64,000 nt of DNA, taken from contig CM040453.1 in NCBI GenBank assembly GCA_022749755.1, positions 8,640,102-8,704,101 of the forward strand. Reading direction: 5' to 3'. A model generated the notes under the pieces. It was given only the letters and a program-made list of their open reading frames with translations. It was not told where the DNA came from and searched no databases. Position numbers and translations under genes: made by a program. Positions within the stretch are counted from its first letter, which is position 1; each line of letters opens with the position of its first letter. Source of the DNA: Azadirachta indica. Its lineage: Eukaryota; Streptophyta; Magnoliopsida; Sapindales; Meliaceae. Below are positions 46,233-60,536 of the stretch, piece after piece.

Positions 46233-49200
46233 CTACATATCATGAAAGAGCCTTCTTATCTGCTCCACATTTGCTGGCATCAATGTAACTGGGCAGCGCT
46301 TATACTGTGCCAAATATAATCAACATAAGAAAAATTGATACATTAGATATCCAACCAAATAGCATTAAACCAATCGAGGAGGAACTATTAAGCTTAGCTT
46401 GGCAAGCAAATAAGGAATTCTATCCAGAAATCAATGTCCTCTAAACTAGATTTTACAAGGCCCTGTTCTTAGCTTAGAACAAAAGTTTGCACTATGAACT
46501 TTGGGATTTTATATTCCAAAATATACAGATGCTTTTGTTTAAGACCTGGGCTTTCTTGAATTTCTGTAAAGGAATTTTGACATCAAACATGAGAAGTACT
46601 GCAGGAAAGAAGGTTTCCAATGACAAAGAAAATCATTATTTCAAATATTGATGGCTATGCTAGTCCAAAAAATGTAAAAAGATATATGATGTTATAGCAT
46701 TATAGATTTATGCTTACATCTTTCGATATTATAGACATGTTTTTTGGTAAGAACGGGAACTGGACAGAGTCCAACCCCAATAAAATGAGAACTGTTTCTG
46801 TTCTCGAGCTATTCTAGTGTTATTAATCAAGAATAAGAGTCCAGAAATCAGACCTGAGAAATGTACTTGAAAATGCAAGCATAGCAGAAGACAAACCCCG
46901 AGATTGTAACTGCAGATGGATTTGCACGCTTCTGAGAGCACAATGGGCAGATTGTTCTATCAGGTGGCAGCGGAATACCATCTTTGGCGACCTGCTTAAA
47001 ATAGTAATTTAACTAACTATTTAAGAAATATAACACTATCAACAATGCGCCACTATTTCTACACATTAAATTACATATTTAGGTAATACATAATTTTTCT
47101 GTTTCTTTAAGGCAGATACTTCCATCTATTTAAGATTGTGAACTAGTCACAAGATGATGATGAGTGTGTGTGTGTGTGACAGATAGAGAGCGATGACAAT
47201 ATCAAATACTGAGAATGCATTTTTCACCTTTGGGGGTGGTGGCGGTGGTGGCGGGGGGTACACTGTTGGGGCTGACATTCTCTCCTCAGCAGACTGGTAC
47301 CACCACTCCATCATCTGAACAATTCACATTAATTAAATTTTAAAGTTACAAAGTTTTTAAGGAAAATACAATTTAAAAAGTGTGCATGAGAAGACACGAG
47401 TAGTACAAGAATTTAAAAAGTGTCCAGTTGCACAGGCTACAAATATGGTTTCCAGAAACTAACGCCCTTCTGCACATAATAACCACTTTATAAGGGACAT
47501 AACATTGGGCAGGTAAGTCACACTCACTTTAAAGAAGAATACTGCTGCAATCAAGCCAGTTTGTGCATAGTCAAGGACTGCATAAGTACACCGAAGCAAT
47601 GCTCCTTGTACTGCCTGTAAACATTTATTGATACCACATCAATATGCTATAATCACAGAATAGCGATTCAGGTTATACCATTAGAATGGTTCAATGCGGT
47701 ATAGCAATTTATGTAAAAACACCAACCAAATATAGGGAGTGAAATCATACCTTCAACCATGGAGGGCCGTGAAGTCTCTCACGTTCACGGGTTCGTATCT
47801 TGGATATTCTAGAAGCATTGTCCATCTACCTTGACATCAAAAAGTCAAGCAGAATGTATTGAGATGTACATCAAACAAAACATATAAAAATATAAAACAT
47901 TGAACATAGAATTTTGGGAAGCTAAAAGCCTATAACTATGATAAACAATGAATAAATATACAGGTCATCAAAAGAATATTTGAAGGGTTATGTATAGGTT
48001 CAAAATTTTGCCTGAGACAATACACTATACAGAGGACTCAATATATTCAATAACAATTCTAGCTAAATCTGTTACCAGCTCTTGCCCTGTAGCTCGACAA
48101 ACATGAATTCCAAGTGCATGCAATCCGACAGAATAAAACCCAGTAGCATCCAGCAGATATAAGAGCTGATAAGTGAATGATAATCCTGCATTGTAAAAAA
48201 CTCTATATTAGAATAGAGGTTTTAATTGGGATTAAACACGAAATTTGAAGACAGCGAGAAGATCATGCTTTGAAGCAAATATCATGACAAAGACCATGTT
48301 TTTACTTGGCCTCACTCAGAAATTACAATGTCACAGAATCAAAACCTACAGTATTAATTCAGAGCATTAAAATTGATTAACTTCAGATCATTAAAATTGA
48401 TTCACTTCTACCTAAAAGGTAAAAAATCCTTTTCATTAGAAGTGGAATTTGGATAAATAGTACACAATTTAGAAGCCAAAGCTCGCACTTAAGATGATTC
48501 CCAATAAACAATATATAAATACTTTAAAGATGGATATGCCATAAGTTGGTAGTGGTAGAGGTAATATTGTAGTTTTTAGACCAGGACCTTAGTCAGGCAC
48601 TAGCAGCTTAAACTTTAAAGAACATTCAATAATTGCACACTCTAATAAAGCCCTACTAGAACTTCCCATATACAAGCACATGTGGTAGATTGATCCTGCT
48701 GTGAAGGAACTAACTTTTGATTTGTTTTTAAGTTTTTAAGCATATGTTGGGAACCTAAAGAAATAAATAGAGCATAAATAAATAAAAATTTAATGATGGC
48801 TTCTTGACTGATATTTATCTTGTTACAGCAAAAAGTATTTCCAATCTCTTGAATCAAATAAAAATTGTCATATTACCTTTTGTCCTAACTTTCCTTAGGT
48901 TATAGAGCTCCTAAGAATATGTCTAAATTTTCTAATGACCAGCATGGTCACCAGTAATGACATCTAACAAGAACTTAAAGTTGCATATACCTTCACAGCA
49001 GGCATGTACCCATGGATAGAAAGCAAATATTACTTTTTGAATTTTCTTCATCAAACGTGTTCTCACTGATGTTTCTGCATCTGTAGTTCCTCTAGAAACA
49101 AGAGAGTCTCCCACTTCGTCAAAATAATCTGCCTCATCAAATCTTTCATCACCAGGTCCCCATAAACTAGCTTGTAGCCTGGCTTCCCTTTCTTTGTTAT

Positions 49201-50875
49201 AGACAGAATGCAATTTTGACTTAAAGTATGGCAACACAACCTAAACAGACAAACAAATCCATAAATTGAATTCCTCCACCTAGCCAGGCCTTTAAGGGTG
49301 GAAGTTATTAATTAAAATGATAATTATTTGAAGCCGTAGATACACTTGGTGATACATGGGTTCAAGTAATTAAGAAAACAATAGGAATGGGCATTTAAAA
49401 CTCACCCATGAACCCAGATAGAATTCAGTGTAGCAACCAAGAAAAATTCAATAAACTGCATTTATTAACAAAGCCGTAGCCAGATAAAAGAAGCAGGATA
49501 TACCATAAATACAACTGAAAGAACTCTTTGATGTTTTTCTAACCCAGAATGATGAATCCCATCTCCAGACTTCAATCCAGGATTATCCTTTTTTGCTCTT
49601 ATTCTCACAGCTCTTCTTCGCAAACCATACAGTGATTCAGAGAAAGAGGCATCTGAAGCAGCATGTCAGTCAAAATATTGAGAATTAAGAAACTCAAAAC
49701 CAACTTTAAAAGGACCAGCAGCATGCTCAGATTATGAGAGATCATGGCAATTGAAAATCATATCACTTACAAATCAGCATGTACAGGGTAGGATACATGT
49801 AGGACGGATACGGTAGCCTATCAGGAGCTTATGAGTGTATATTGGGATTCTCTATCCATTTTTCGATGACAGTTAGAATGTTCATGGAATGAGGACCGAA
49901 TGGGCTTTGAGACTTGGTTAAACATACTACTAATACTAACTCGGTTAAGTCTAAGAAAAAAAATCACTTATTTATGTCACAGACCAAAAAAATTTGACTT
50001 CTAACGAGCAGCTTCGTAAATGCTGCAATACATTATTCTAAATGGTAGTAGGAACAATAGATTTCATTGATTTCACATCATAAAGAGCAAAAAGAATAAA
50101 CCTGTATTTCGTAAACTATGGGTTTCAAGAATCAGCATAAGCAGAGCAAAGAACTCATCTTCATAGTCTAAAACCTTATGGAGGAATGGTCTTCTTAACG
50201 CCAAAACCTGCAATCTCACACATAACACTATATATTTAATCAATTTAATTAAAAGCAACAATGAAGTTTAAAGCAAGTAGGCAGCAAATTGATCAGTATA
50301 ACAGCAAAACTAGCATATTTGAGAAGCTTCAGACATTTTATATAATTAAACTTGAACTAAATGTTAAAGCTACAGTAATAGAATGTGATTCAAGGCAAGT
50401 GATTAATGAGAAATAATAAAAATTCCCGCAGAGAGCGCACCATATGAAGAAAGAGTTTAGGTCAAAAGCGATTAATTTTAATGTTATTGGAAGCAAAATT
50501 GTTGAATTTTCGTTTCAAAAATAATTTTTAAAACTTCAACTAAGAACTCTAAAAGTTTTCCATAGAATTAATCGTTTATCTAACATATGAAAGCAAAAAC
50601 TTGCCCCCAATTTTCTCCTAAGCAAACGATCATTAAACAATCAGAAGAGTTTTCATTAAAACATCAAAACTCAGCTGGGTCAGCATTATTTTCACTAACA
50701 ATCGAACAAAACGCTAAATTTGTAGAACAGAAAACACATATATATGAATATTATATGTACAGCTTACGCCAATAGAATATGTAAGAGCTCCTCGGAGACT
50801 GGCGGGGAGCTGCTGAGCGGCCGCCATCTCGAAGAACGTGGGTCGCGTTCCCTGACCTCCCACCTGAAACAACAT
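46233..50875 (-). CDS. PEX12: Peroxisome biogenesis protein 12 (peroxin-12)
   Basis: Ten exons: 50875-50768, 50207-50102, 49652-49504, 49240-48991, 48185-48076, 47825-47751, 47614-47528, 47314-47228, 46991-46854 and 46304-46233. All are GT-AG and sum to 393 residues, equal to the Arabidopsis protein. The start MLFQVGGQGTRPTFFEMAAA, the block LDYEDEFFALLMLILE and PYFKSKLHSVYNKEREARLQ follow the family closely. Hydrophobic stretches (SFTYQLLYLLDATGFYS; QTGLIAAVFFFKMMEWW) are the membrane segments. After a nine-proline run (about 314-322) comes the RING-like domain with Cys339, Cys342, Cys360, Cys363 and Cys374. With PEX2 and PEX10 it forms the peroxisomal membrane ubiquitin ligase that recycles the import receptor PEX5. 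An internal Met at residue 17 is a weaker start, since the first 16 residues are conserved. Confidence 0.97.
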
Positions 50876-51728
50876 CTTCTTCTTCCTCTAGTTGCTCCTT
50901 ACTTACAAGGGTGTCCGTGCGTGCTCAGTAACCTGTACTTGTAAAATTATTTGTTATGTCGAAAATAGTGTTTGCGGCGTCTATATCTATTATAATAAAT
51001 TAATAATATACGTTGGTTGTCATTTTTATTTAATTTATTTATTTTTCATTGTAAGCAATAGAATGGTATGTTATTATTATTTTTTTTATTTTCTTAACGA
51101 ATGGTATGTTATTATTATTTTTTTATTTTCTTAACGAATGATATTTAATTAAGTTGATATTAAATTCCCCTTAATTCTAATTAATCCAGGAAAAAGGAAA
51201 AATCGAATTTTATTTGGAATATATACATCCTAGCCTACAAATACAGAATGAAAAATTGGCCAAGGAAACCAAATATTTTGACATTTGGATTTTGAGACAA
51301 CTAAATTAGAATTTTCAATTATTTATTTATAAATTTATACAGAGTCCAATTCCAATTCATCATCTCCAGACAAGATCTTCCTTACAGAATAATGTTTTTC
51401 ACATAATTTATAAAAAGTATATATACATACAGTCAAGTAATTATTCTATTAAGGAGGATATAAATCATCTTGGAATCAACCATGCACAAACAAAGCTCTT
51501 GCACGTACAGCATAATCCATCTGCTTCTAGTTCTAGTACCAGTTATTGGAGAAAACATAAATAGAACAGGGATCAATTAAATCAAAACCGTAGCCTTTGA
51601 ATGTTTGCTGAATGGAAAGAACCGAGTTTTGCCATTCCTGACAACTAATGTCTAAAACTCCTTGATTTGTCAGAATAATCATAATCTTCCTAAATGAGAC
51701 AAATATCCCCTGCGCAGCAATGCCAATG
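50876..51728. other. Intergenic DNA between PEX12 and PHL1
   Basis: This holds the PEX12 promoter and leader (next to 50876) and the PHL1 3' UTR (next to 51728). A short tandem duplication of GAATGGTATGTTATTATTAT occurs at about 51062-51120. No gene is seen. Confidence 0.6.
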
Positions 51729-54700
51729 CTATTGCGTGTTGTTAGACGCAGATTTGGGTGAAATGTCTTCTGTATCATTTGATCTTGCTCGTTTTGTAGG
51801 TTTCTGACTGGACTCATCATCATCTTGGTCAAGTTCCTCAGCAGTTTTGGTTTCTGGTGCCTTCTGCTTCTGGTTTAAACCCCTTGAACTTTCCTCTAGT
51901 ACAGAGTTGGCATGACATGAATCAGTTCCTGTTTTGGCGAGATTTGCTTCTGGGGTTGCTGATATTTCATTTGCAGAAGCATGCTGCTTTGACTCTGACA
52001 ATGGAGCAGAGGGATCACCTAAGCTGGATGAAGAGGCCTTGGACTTATCATTCTCCATTTGTCTTTGTTGCTCAAACATCTTCTGAAGATATCTCCCCTG
52101 TTCTTCAATTTGCAACTGCAAATTTCTCTGAATCTGTGGAAAAGTAGTGTTGCATAAGTTAATACAACAAACTTCAGGTGCACAAGTACAAAAGAAAACG
52201 CAAGTTTGTGTGGTTGAGAGCATTTGACTCATTAACAATATATTTTGCTATGAAGATCTGCAGATATCTCATAAAAAAAGGTCTAGAAAGAATTTAATTT
52301 TTCTTTCAAACCTTCACACAAGACTTTAAAATCCTCTCCCCACACCCTCCCTTCCTTTAACTTTCTTACACCATCGCTTCAATGTTTTCAGGACCTTAAT
52401 TGGAGTTGACTGCTATCTTACAGCTCTCTTGTCATCAATTTGAGGGTGAAGATATCCATTTGGCAATAATTCTGTCCCCCAACATCATGAACTTTTTCAT
52501 TCCTATAGAGCCAGGTTACCAGGTTTACTCCCTGGATGACTGGCCACAAACTCTCACAACATGCTAAATTACCAGGTTTAACTCCTTGATCATAACACCT
52601 CTACTTTATGGGCACATTTGGTACCGTTGGATTCCACTTAACTTTAAAAGTAAAGTTAGAAAAAACATTAGGTAACACTAACTTTAATAGGACCCAACCA
52701 CTTTTCTTACTAATATTTGACATTTAGTACTTTATCCCACAATAGTTGTGGCTTTAGAGCCATAATACCTCAAAACTAACCATGCTTAATGTTTGATTAC
52801 TTCATTACATTTAACCTCCTTAATTTGGATGCAATGAAAACGTATATATGTTTGTACATTATATTGAATTATACCCTTGATCACACAACTGAAGGTCAGA
52901 GAAACTGAAGCTAAGATAATGTTGTACCTCAAGCTGTTCATGAAGCCGCTTCTGGACTTCCATCTGCAATCGCAATGCTTCAGTGATGCTCATAGTCCTG
53001 TTTTTTAATCAAATCAGAGATAGATGGTATGAATTTTTATCCCAATATGAGAATAACCGTGCATGATTACATTGAGAGCAAATAAGATTTATAGTGTAAC
53101 TACTCTATCATATGGAGCCAAGGCACAGAAAGCAAACAAGAAAGTGCAGCATTCCAGATAGAAACAAAAATAAACTTCCAGAACTAGAAAGTCTTAAGTA
53201 ATATACTGGCACATGAGATAAAACTAGTGTTTCCTCAGATACACACATTTACAAGACATGATTTGTCCAAATGATAGGAAGTTGAAGTGTGATTTTATTC
53301 AGATGGTAATAATTGACATGATTTCTTCTAAAGTAATAACTAATTTTTTCAATTAAGATAACTAATAAATGGCATCAAGAAGGGCCACCAAGGGCCAGCA
53401 TTCATGAAGTTGCAAAGATACAACAAAAGATGTCTTCAAGAAACAGGTCCCTGCATCCAGCAGAACCAACGGGTCAAGATGATAAATAATGGAATGACAA
53501 TGAGATAAATCAAAGGAACATTTTAGCTGAATTGCTCAAGAAGGAGATGACAAAAGGTTCCTGCAGTTCAGAATCACCATGCTAAATTAATAATCATATT
53601 CAAGGACAAAGTTAGACATATAAGAAGAGAATGACTGAAGTTTCTTTTTCTTGAATATAGAATGACTGAAGTCAAGTTATCAACAAAGCAATAACAAAAA
53701 TAAAGCTGGTCAGGATTCACTGTTCCTATGAATAACCTTCTCATCTCTTGGCTGTAAGAGTCCACATTGATATTTCAGAGGACATCTCAAAAATATGAAC
53801 GCAACAGGAACGTGAATCCACCTAGTAGGCTGAGAGGTTCATTAGTATGGCTACCAACAGGACTAGGAGAAAAGAAATACAACTTCAAAGCCACCTGACA
53901 AGAGATTTGCACATACAGCGGTTGGATATGAATGCTAGAATGCAAAAAGTTCCTAGCAAGCTCAATAACTACTTATTACTGAAGTATACCGTAATAGCAT
54001 CTAAATGCTGCATGAACTTCTAATCAAGGAAACAAATTTCAAGGATGCCCACATGCGCAACTAAAATGTCATAAATACAAGAATATTAACAAAAGAGTAA
54101 CAAAAATCCATGCACAAGAAATTATCTTGACTTAATACTGAAATTCCAAGTAGAGAATTTGCCTACGTTTTCAAGTCCAGAGATTTCATATCTTCAGTGA
54201 GATTTGATTTTTTCTCAGATGATCCTGCATAGATAACAATGCATTTCAACAACTTGCATTCAAACTTCATCGCTACATAAATATCAAAATGGTATGACCA
54301 AGAAAAACGTAGGCAATAAACCATACCTTCTGAAGACTCTGGTCTATGTCTAGCTGTTCTATACTTCTGAAATTCAAAAACTATTTTAGGTAAACCAATA
54401 AACCCCTCTAGGTCATTAGATGGAATGAAATAAAAGATAAAAACAGACCTGGAGGTGGCTTTTAACATGATAGATGGTCAGGCCTTCCACATTCATGAGC
54501 TTTAAAACACCTTTTGGAGTAGCTCCTGTAAATTACAATTGTTTGTGAAATTGTGAAAAAAACCAAATATTCTCCAGGCAATAAGGAAAACTTCACTCAA
54601 AGAGGTACGCACGTTCACTACCACCCAGCTTATTGACAGCCTCCACAAATGCCTCATGAAGTTCTGGTGTCCAACGCATTCTAGGTTTGGTTGGTGGCAC

Positions 54701-55736
54701 CGTGGATAATGGATTACCAACAGCATGAGGTTCTTCATTTGATACAGCCTGATGTTGATGAACTTGAGATTGAACTTGAGGGTGCTGCATTTGGACATCA
54801 GCAGATAGTTTCAGCATCCGGTACATTGTCTAGAACTATTAAAAATCAAACAAATCTGATAACCAAAGAGTAATGAATAAAACAAGTTACCTTACCCTTG
54901 ATCTGCTTGACCAAAAGGCGACACATACTGTATTTATCATCAATTAGAAGAATGAACAGTGCAAAACAAGAGCTAAAACTAGTGGTAGGAATCCTAAGTG
55001 TGAGAAATTCACAATATGGAAATATTAAAGGATCCACATGCATTCATGAAATTGTATATTTTGTTCATCTATGCTGCATTTTGAGCATCAGATACTGAGA
55101 GGCAAATGGGCATTAGTATGACCCTAGTGCTACAAATTTTAACAAGTGAGCCTTGCAGGCCTTTGCCATACTGCACATATAACAAAATTTATTTTACATT
55201 GAGGAACAAACCTTTGATCTGGCATCTCTGGCATTAACATCGGCAAGAACCTCGGACCAATTCAGATCTGGACCATCATCAACAGAAATGAGCTGATCTG
55301 CCCACTCATGACAGGCTATATCACCAGTATTTTCCATCAGACCTGTCTGTACAGGGTCATTTTCAGGAAAATCAAGAAAATCCTGAAGTGGATCTATACC
55401 CCAGGAGATATCCTTATTTTCCTCAGGGTGATTAATCAAAGGTGTATGGTGGACTTCTGATGGAGAAAAATGGGATGATGGCAGTCTCGCTCCATCTCTT
55501 GATGATTGAGAAATGAATGGAGAATTCTGGGAATACCTTTGATGTGTTGAAACAGAAGAAGCATGCATGTTACTGGGGAATCTAGAAGATGATGCAGATG
55601 TCTGTGGTGCTATGGGATTTGAAGTGGGCAATTTGGAATACTTCTCGTCAAGAGAGGGAGGAAGAACTGGGAAAGATGAGGACATAGTCGCAGATCCCTG
55701 AATAAATGAAGTAGGGTGTGTGCTCATTATCTTCAT
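51729..55736 (-). CDS. PHL1: MYB-CC transcription factor, PHR1-LIKE 1 type
   Basis: Seven coding exons: 55736-55212, 54829-54613, 54525-54449, 54366-54327, 54224-54167, 52997-52928 and 52133-51729; 463 residues. A splice acceptor (TTTCAG) lies three bases before the ATG, so a non-coding upstream exon is implied. The N-terminal half includes [18 protein letters not shown] and [20 protein letters not shown], blocks that fit PHL1 better than PHR1. The MYB domain spans about 225-278 ([35 protein letters not shown]). The MYB-CC coiled coil follows (about 311-356, [20 protein letters not shown]), then an acidic tail with a KRAR basic cluster. Such factors bind P1BS sites (GNATATNC) as dimers and drive phosphate-starvation genes, held back by SPX proteins when phosphate is ample. 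ATG 55727 (MSTHP) is an alternative start. Confidence 0.94.
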
Positions 55737-58674
55737 AAACTGAAAGTTGCGACCATCGTCAGCTACTCACTTTTCCCAGGAACTTTTTCTTAAACACACA
55801 ACTATGGCGCCTGATAGAATGTAGGAGAATGAAATTAGCGATCATCGAATATCAAATGCCGAGAATAACTATGTTCAAAGAAGTCATTGGCAATAAGAAA
55901 AAGCAAAAATTCTGCAGAAGGCTGGAACGAGGTCATATGGCAAGAATTAGGTACTATCATATTGAGTCAATCACAACCAACTGTCATACTCAACAAATGA
56001 CAATGTTAATATTAAGACCAACAAGTCAAATGCCAATCCTTACACAAAGACAGTAATTAAAGTGCCAAATTAGAAGCTCAATGCTGCAGTTAAAACCTTC
56101 AAACTCAGCAAGGTAAAGATAATATCATCATTCATTAAAATGAACATCAACTTCATACATCGAAATATCTACACAAGGTGATATATAAATATATTCACCA
56201 TCAGAACAAGTACATCAACAAGAACTACCAAGGCTATAAAAATTACAGCAAAAGCCAAAAACAAATCAATCAATCAATCCCACAGCACAAAATCACCAAA
56301 CTGGCTTATCCTCCATAAAAATAAATACAACCCAGTTTATAATTTGCTAAAACAGCAGCAAGAGCAAGCTAAAAATTCAACAAATAAACAATAACAGAAA
56401 CTGGGTATTGCATATAAATAAAGTTGTAAAATCTACAACATTCATGAAAATCTATGGCCACTACTAAAAGGGGTATTTCGGAATCTTACTCTAAGCTAGC
56501 ACGTTCAAATCGGGATTGAATCCTGAGAAGCAAATGATTGGACTGGATTGGATAAACACCCGAGGTTGAGGAACCAAACCGCACGCACAACAATTCTTGA
56601 TTGACGGACAACAGAACTTTAAAAGTTCTTGTCTTCTTGATTTCAACAACGATGTCACAACCTCTTTTACAAGAATACGTATTCGGCTTCATTTGTCCCT
56701 CTGTGAAAATAATTAAGAAATGTTAACGTGCATCTAACGTTACATAAACTCACGATCGCAGCCGTTGGGTCGGAGTCTGATTACCAGGATGCGTTGGTGA
56801 TGAAATTTCAAGGGTGGTGATTTGAGGAGGAATGTGAGTGGTTTGAATGATGATGTAGGTGATGAAGAATGGCTGCTGTAGTGAGCAAGTGGGGCCCAGT
56901 GATGTTTTGGTTGTTTCCTGCCGTACTTTGTTGGAAGTGCCACTTGAGATTGAGTTGCTGTCTGGATTTGGTCAAAAAAATTGTTGGAAATAAAAGCAAG
57001 TAAAAAGAGAAAAAAAAAAAAAAAAGCTGTAATTGACTGAATGAATTGTTTAAGTGTGCGTTCATGCATCATATTTATAATATGATTTATATTATTTAAT
57101 TCTGTTGTCATACCTAATTTCTCAGAACTTTCCATTGCCTTTTATAGTGACACCAGTCTAGGGAATTTTCTTAGGATGTTTTGGATCCAATTTGAGGAAG
57201 ATATTTTATAGAATTAATTTGTCTCCCAAAAAATTTAAAAATAAAAAGTGTTTTTTTGGGAATTATAGCCAAAAATTGTGAAATTGTAAAGTGTCATTTA
57301 GTGTAGTGTTTGATGAGACACTTTAATAATTCTCTAAAAATATGTTTATAAGACACTGTTTAAAAAATATGTGAACCTACTTTTAATATTTTATTGTTTT
57401 CAACTTGTTCCATTTAAAAGGTTATTCAAAAGGATACTAACACACATTTTTTTATTCTTTAAAAACATAATTCTTATAAAAATATCTTCCTTTTTCCAAA
57501 ATAATAGTTAGAATTACCGTTTGTTATTTTTAACATAGAAGTTGGTCTAATTAATTATTATTTTTGTTATTGACAACCAAATTGGCTATTCAATTTCAAA
57601 TATTCCCTCACTACCTGTTGCTTAAAAGTTATGCTATTAATAGCTATCCTTTTCTTTCATGGTCACAAAATCTTAACTACATACGCAATTGCTTCCATAT
57701 TTGTGTTAAGGCATATTATATATGTGTCCCTAAATTTTGTTTTAATATTAATTTCGTTGCATAAAGTTTTAACTTATAAGCAATGCCTTTGTTATTACGG
57801 GAAAGGAAACGTGTTAAAACTCATTGTCTAGCACTAAAAAATTTTCTAATAATTTATATATTTCAAGTTATCATTTTATTAATTATTTCTATCTTTCATT
57901 TGAATTTCAAATATTGTAGAGTGAATTTGATATATTAGGATAAGCTTAAAAGAATTATTTATAAACATAATTCTTATCTTAAATATTTTTTTAAGTGTAG
58001 CTTATTGGATTGTTAGTAAATAAAAATATCATTATACAGCAATACAATTAATGATTCAAAATGAAAATTTTACGTATTGTTTTGTTTCACAAATATAATA
58101 ATACCACTTGTAGTAGTGAATCTGAAAATTCAAATTCTAAAAAGAATCTACTTAGTGATCAGTGCTGGTAAATCATCGTGCCCATTTAAAAAATTCAACT
58201 TGAAATAAATTAGTATATTTGATTAAATTAAATTATACGGGCTTCTATTTCCATGGGTTCAGGGCCACGGAGAGAGACATCGGCCGAACCCAGTTAAACA
58301 ATTGGGATTCAACATTTTGTATTGGGTGGGTTTAAATAGAATTTATATAGCCCATTCTTTCTAACAAAGAGTTTTTTCTTAATATCAAGAGCATTTTTTT
58401 GAATAATAATAATAACAATAATAAGTTGACAGCATCAACAAGCATTAAGCACGTAAGGTAAGGATCGGTGGATACTGGTGCCCAGCTTCCAGTGGTTCTG
58501 CGAGTCATTTGGAGTTTGTTAAATCTTGCTCCCTCTTTCTCTACTCTCGAATACTTCATTTGTGGAATCAAATAGCATGCGGACAATAACAATTAAAACA
58601 CTGTTTTCTTTCTTTCTTTCTTTCTTTCTTTCTGAAGCAATAATATTAATTCGTTCACTGTGAGTGTGAGGGGA
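55737..58674. other. Divergent promoter region between PHL1 and the caleosin gene
   Basis: Upstream exon(s) and promoter of PHL1 should lie in 55740-57150. Minus-strand frames at 56486-56692 and 56740-57135 show no family match and look like leader or promoter sequence. The rest is AT-rich. A (TTCT)n tract (about 58606-58633) lies just before the caleosin start and is probably in its leader. Confidence 0.5.
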
Positions 58675-60062
58675 ATGGGATCAAAGCCGGCAATAATCAC
58701 AGTTGCTGAAAAAGCGCCAGTAACTGCAGAGAGGAAGGTCAGGGATGATCTTGACCACAAGCTTCCCAAACCCTGTAATGTTCTTCTTCTTCACTTTCCG
58801 CAGATCTTGTTCATTATTATTTTAATTCTTTCATATACGTACGTATTCATATTTGTTGTAACTGTTTAGATGTGCCTCGAGCAGTGGCTGCGCCTGATAC
58901 AGAAAATGTGAAGGGGACATGGGGTCACGAGCATAATAATATGTCTGTCCTTCAGCAGCATGCTGCCTTCTTCGATCAAAATGATGATGGGATCATCTAC
59001 CCCTGGGAAACCTACAGAGGTATTATACATGTAATTAATGTATTTAATGTGTTTCTAAGATCATATACTACTAGTTGATTGAATAAACACATCATGAATA
59101 CAAGAAACAGTAGTTGTGGAAATGGAAGAATGGATTTGCAAATCATGGAGTATATTTGCAGTCTGATTGATAAGCAGAATTTTAAAATTTTTATCTGTCT
59201 GGCCGACACAAATGTTTAAGGGGATTTTGTTTGGTGACTGCAATTACTACAAAATTTTAATTATTCTTTGCAGGATTGCGGATAATTGGTTTCAACCCAA
59301 TTGCATCTTTATTGTTTGCAATTCTTGCTCATCTGGGTATGAGTTATGTTACTCTACCAGTAAGTTCCACATTTAGCTGTAGGTTAATTCTTCCTTTTAC
59401 TTTCAACATATATTACAGCTGCCCATTTTGACAGTAATTAATTTGCTTGCAGGGTTGGATACCTTCAATTTTCTTGCCAATTTATATCCAAAACATACAT
59501 AAGGCAAAACATGGAAGTGATTCAGGGACCTATGACACTGAAGGAAGGTGAGAGGTTGAATGAATCTCCATCCCCTACTCTTAAAACTTGAATGAAAGTG
59601 ATTTATTTAGTGCATGCATGCATGCATGGTCAAGATCCTATAGATGATTATCGGAAATTAATTAATTAATTAATGAATACAGGTATGTTCCAGTAAATTT
59701 TGAGAACATATTCAGCAAATACGCTCGGACGGTGCCCGATAAACTCACAAGAGGAGAGCTGTGGCACATGACTCAGTCAACCCGCAATGCCTTTGATTTT
59801 TTTGGATGGTCTCTCCCAATCTCTCTTACTCGGCCCTCTCGCTCACACACAAATACATGCTTATATATATACACCCTTAAATAATAATTAATTTTTTTAA
59901 TTTTGTAGGATCGCATGTAAATTGGAATGGGGAGTTCTGTACATTCTTGCACGGGATGAAGAAGGCTACTTATCAAAAGAAGCCGTACGGCGCTGCTTTG
60001 ATGGAAGCTTATTTGAATACTGTGCAAAAGTTCATAGAGGTTCTGCGGCTAAGATGGACTGA
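58675..60062 (+). CDS. CLO: Caleosin / peroxygenase
   Basis: Six exons: 58675-58774, 58870-59019, 59274-59359, 59453-59547, 59683-59808 and 59909-60062, giving 236 residues. LQQHAAFFD (His64, the expected haem ligand) leads into the single EF-hand [12 protein letters not shown] (69-80), which binds calcium. A hydrophobic segment (about 87-112, [19 protein letters not shown]) and a proline knot ([11 protein letters not shown], 111-121) anchor the protein in the lipid-body surface monolayer. The C-terminal half has [37 protein letters not shown] and [25 protein letters not shown], all typical. Caleosins oxidise unsaturated fatty acids using hydroperoxides and act on oil bodies, in stress responses and in oxylipin metabolism. 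The N-terminal extension of about 60 residues is that of the H-type (seed/oil-body) group, but the subgroup is inferred. Confidence 0.96.
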
Positions 60063-60499
60063 TTGCATATCATGATCTGAAGAACAGCATCGATTGATTG
60101 TACTTCGATACATATATACCATAGAATACATCTGCATTAATACTATCATATATGCTTATGATTTAAGATTTGAATTTGTGCCTAATCTAATATTTCCATT
60201 CTTTTTAAGGGAAAAAGGAAATCACCTTGATCTTGTTGTGCAACTTTTTCTCAATCTAAATTTCGTTGAAAATTAATATGGTTTCATAAAAAAATATATC
60301 ATAAGGAAGAATAGCTAGCTAGCTTGCCTCCGCCTTGGGCACCAATCTTGCATAGTATTATCTCAAGAGATCGATGTTACATGCATACATACATTTACAT
60401 ATACACACATCAAGCATATACGTAAATAATAAACTTGCCTTTTAATTAAAATTATATATGATTGCACCGTGCAATGATGCATCCATACATCTAATCTGA

Positions 60500-60536
<37 letters not shown>

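Noticed and set aside
56740..57135. Minus-strand frame of 131 codons upstream of PHL1
   Set aside because: A poly-Phe run from a poly-A tract, His/Ser-rich low-complexity sequence and no recognisable domain; more likely leader or promoter DNA.
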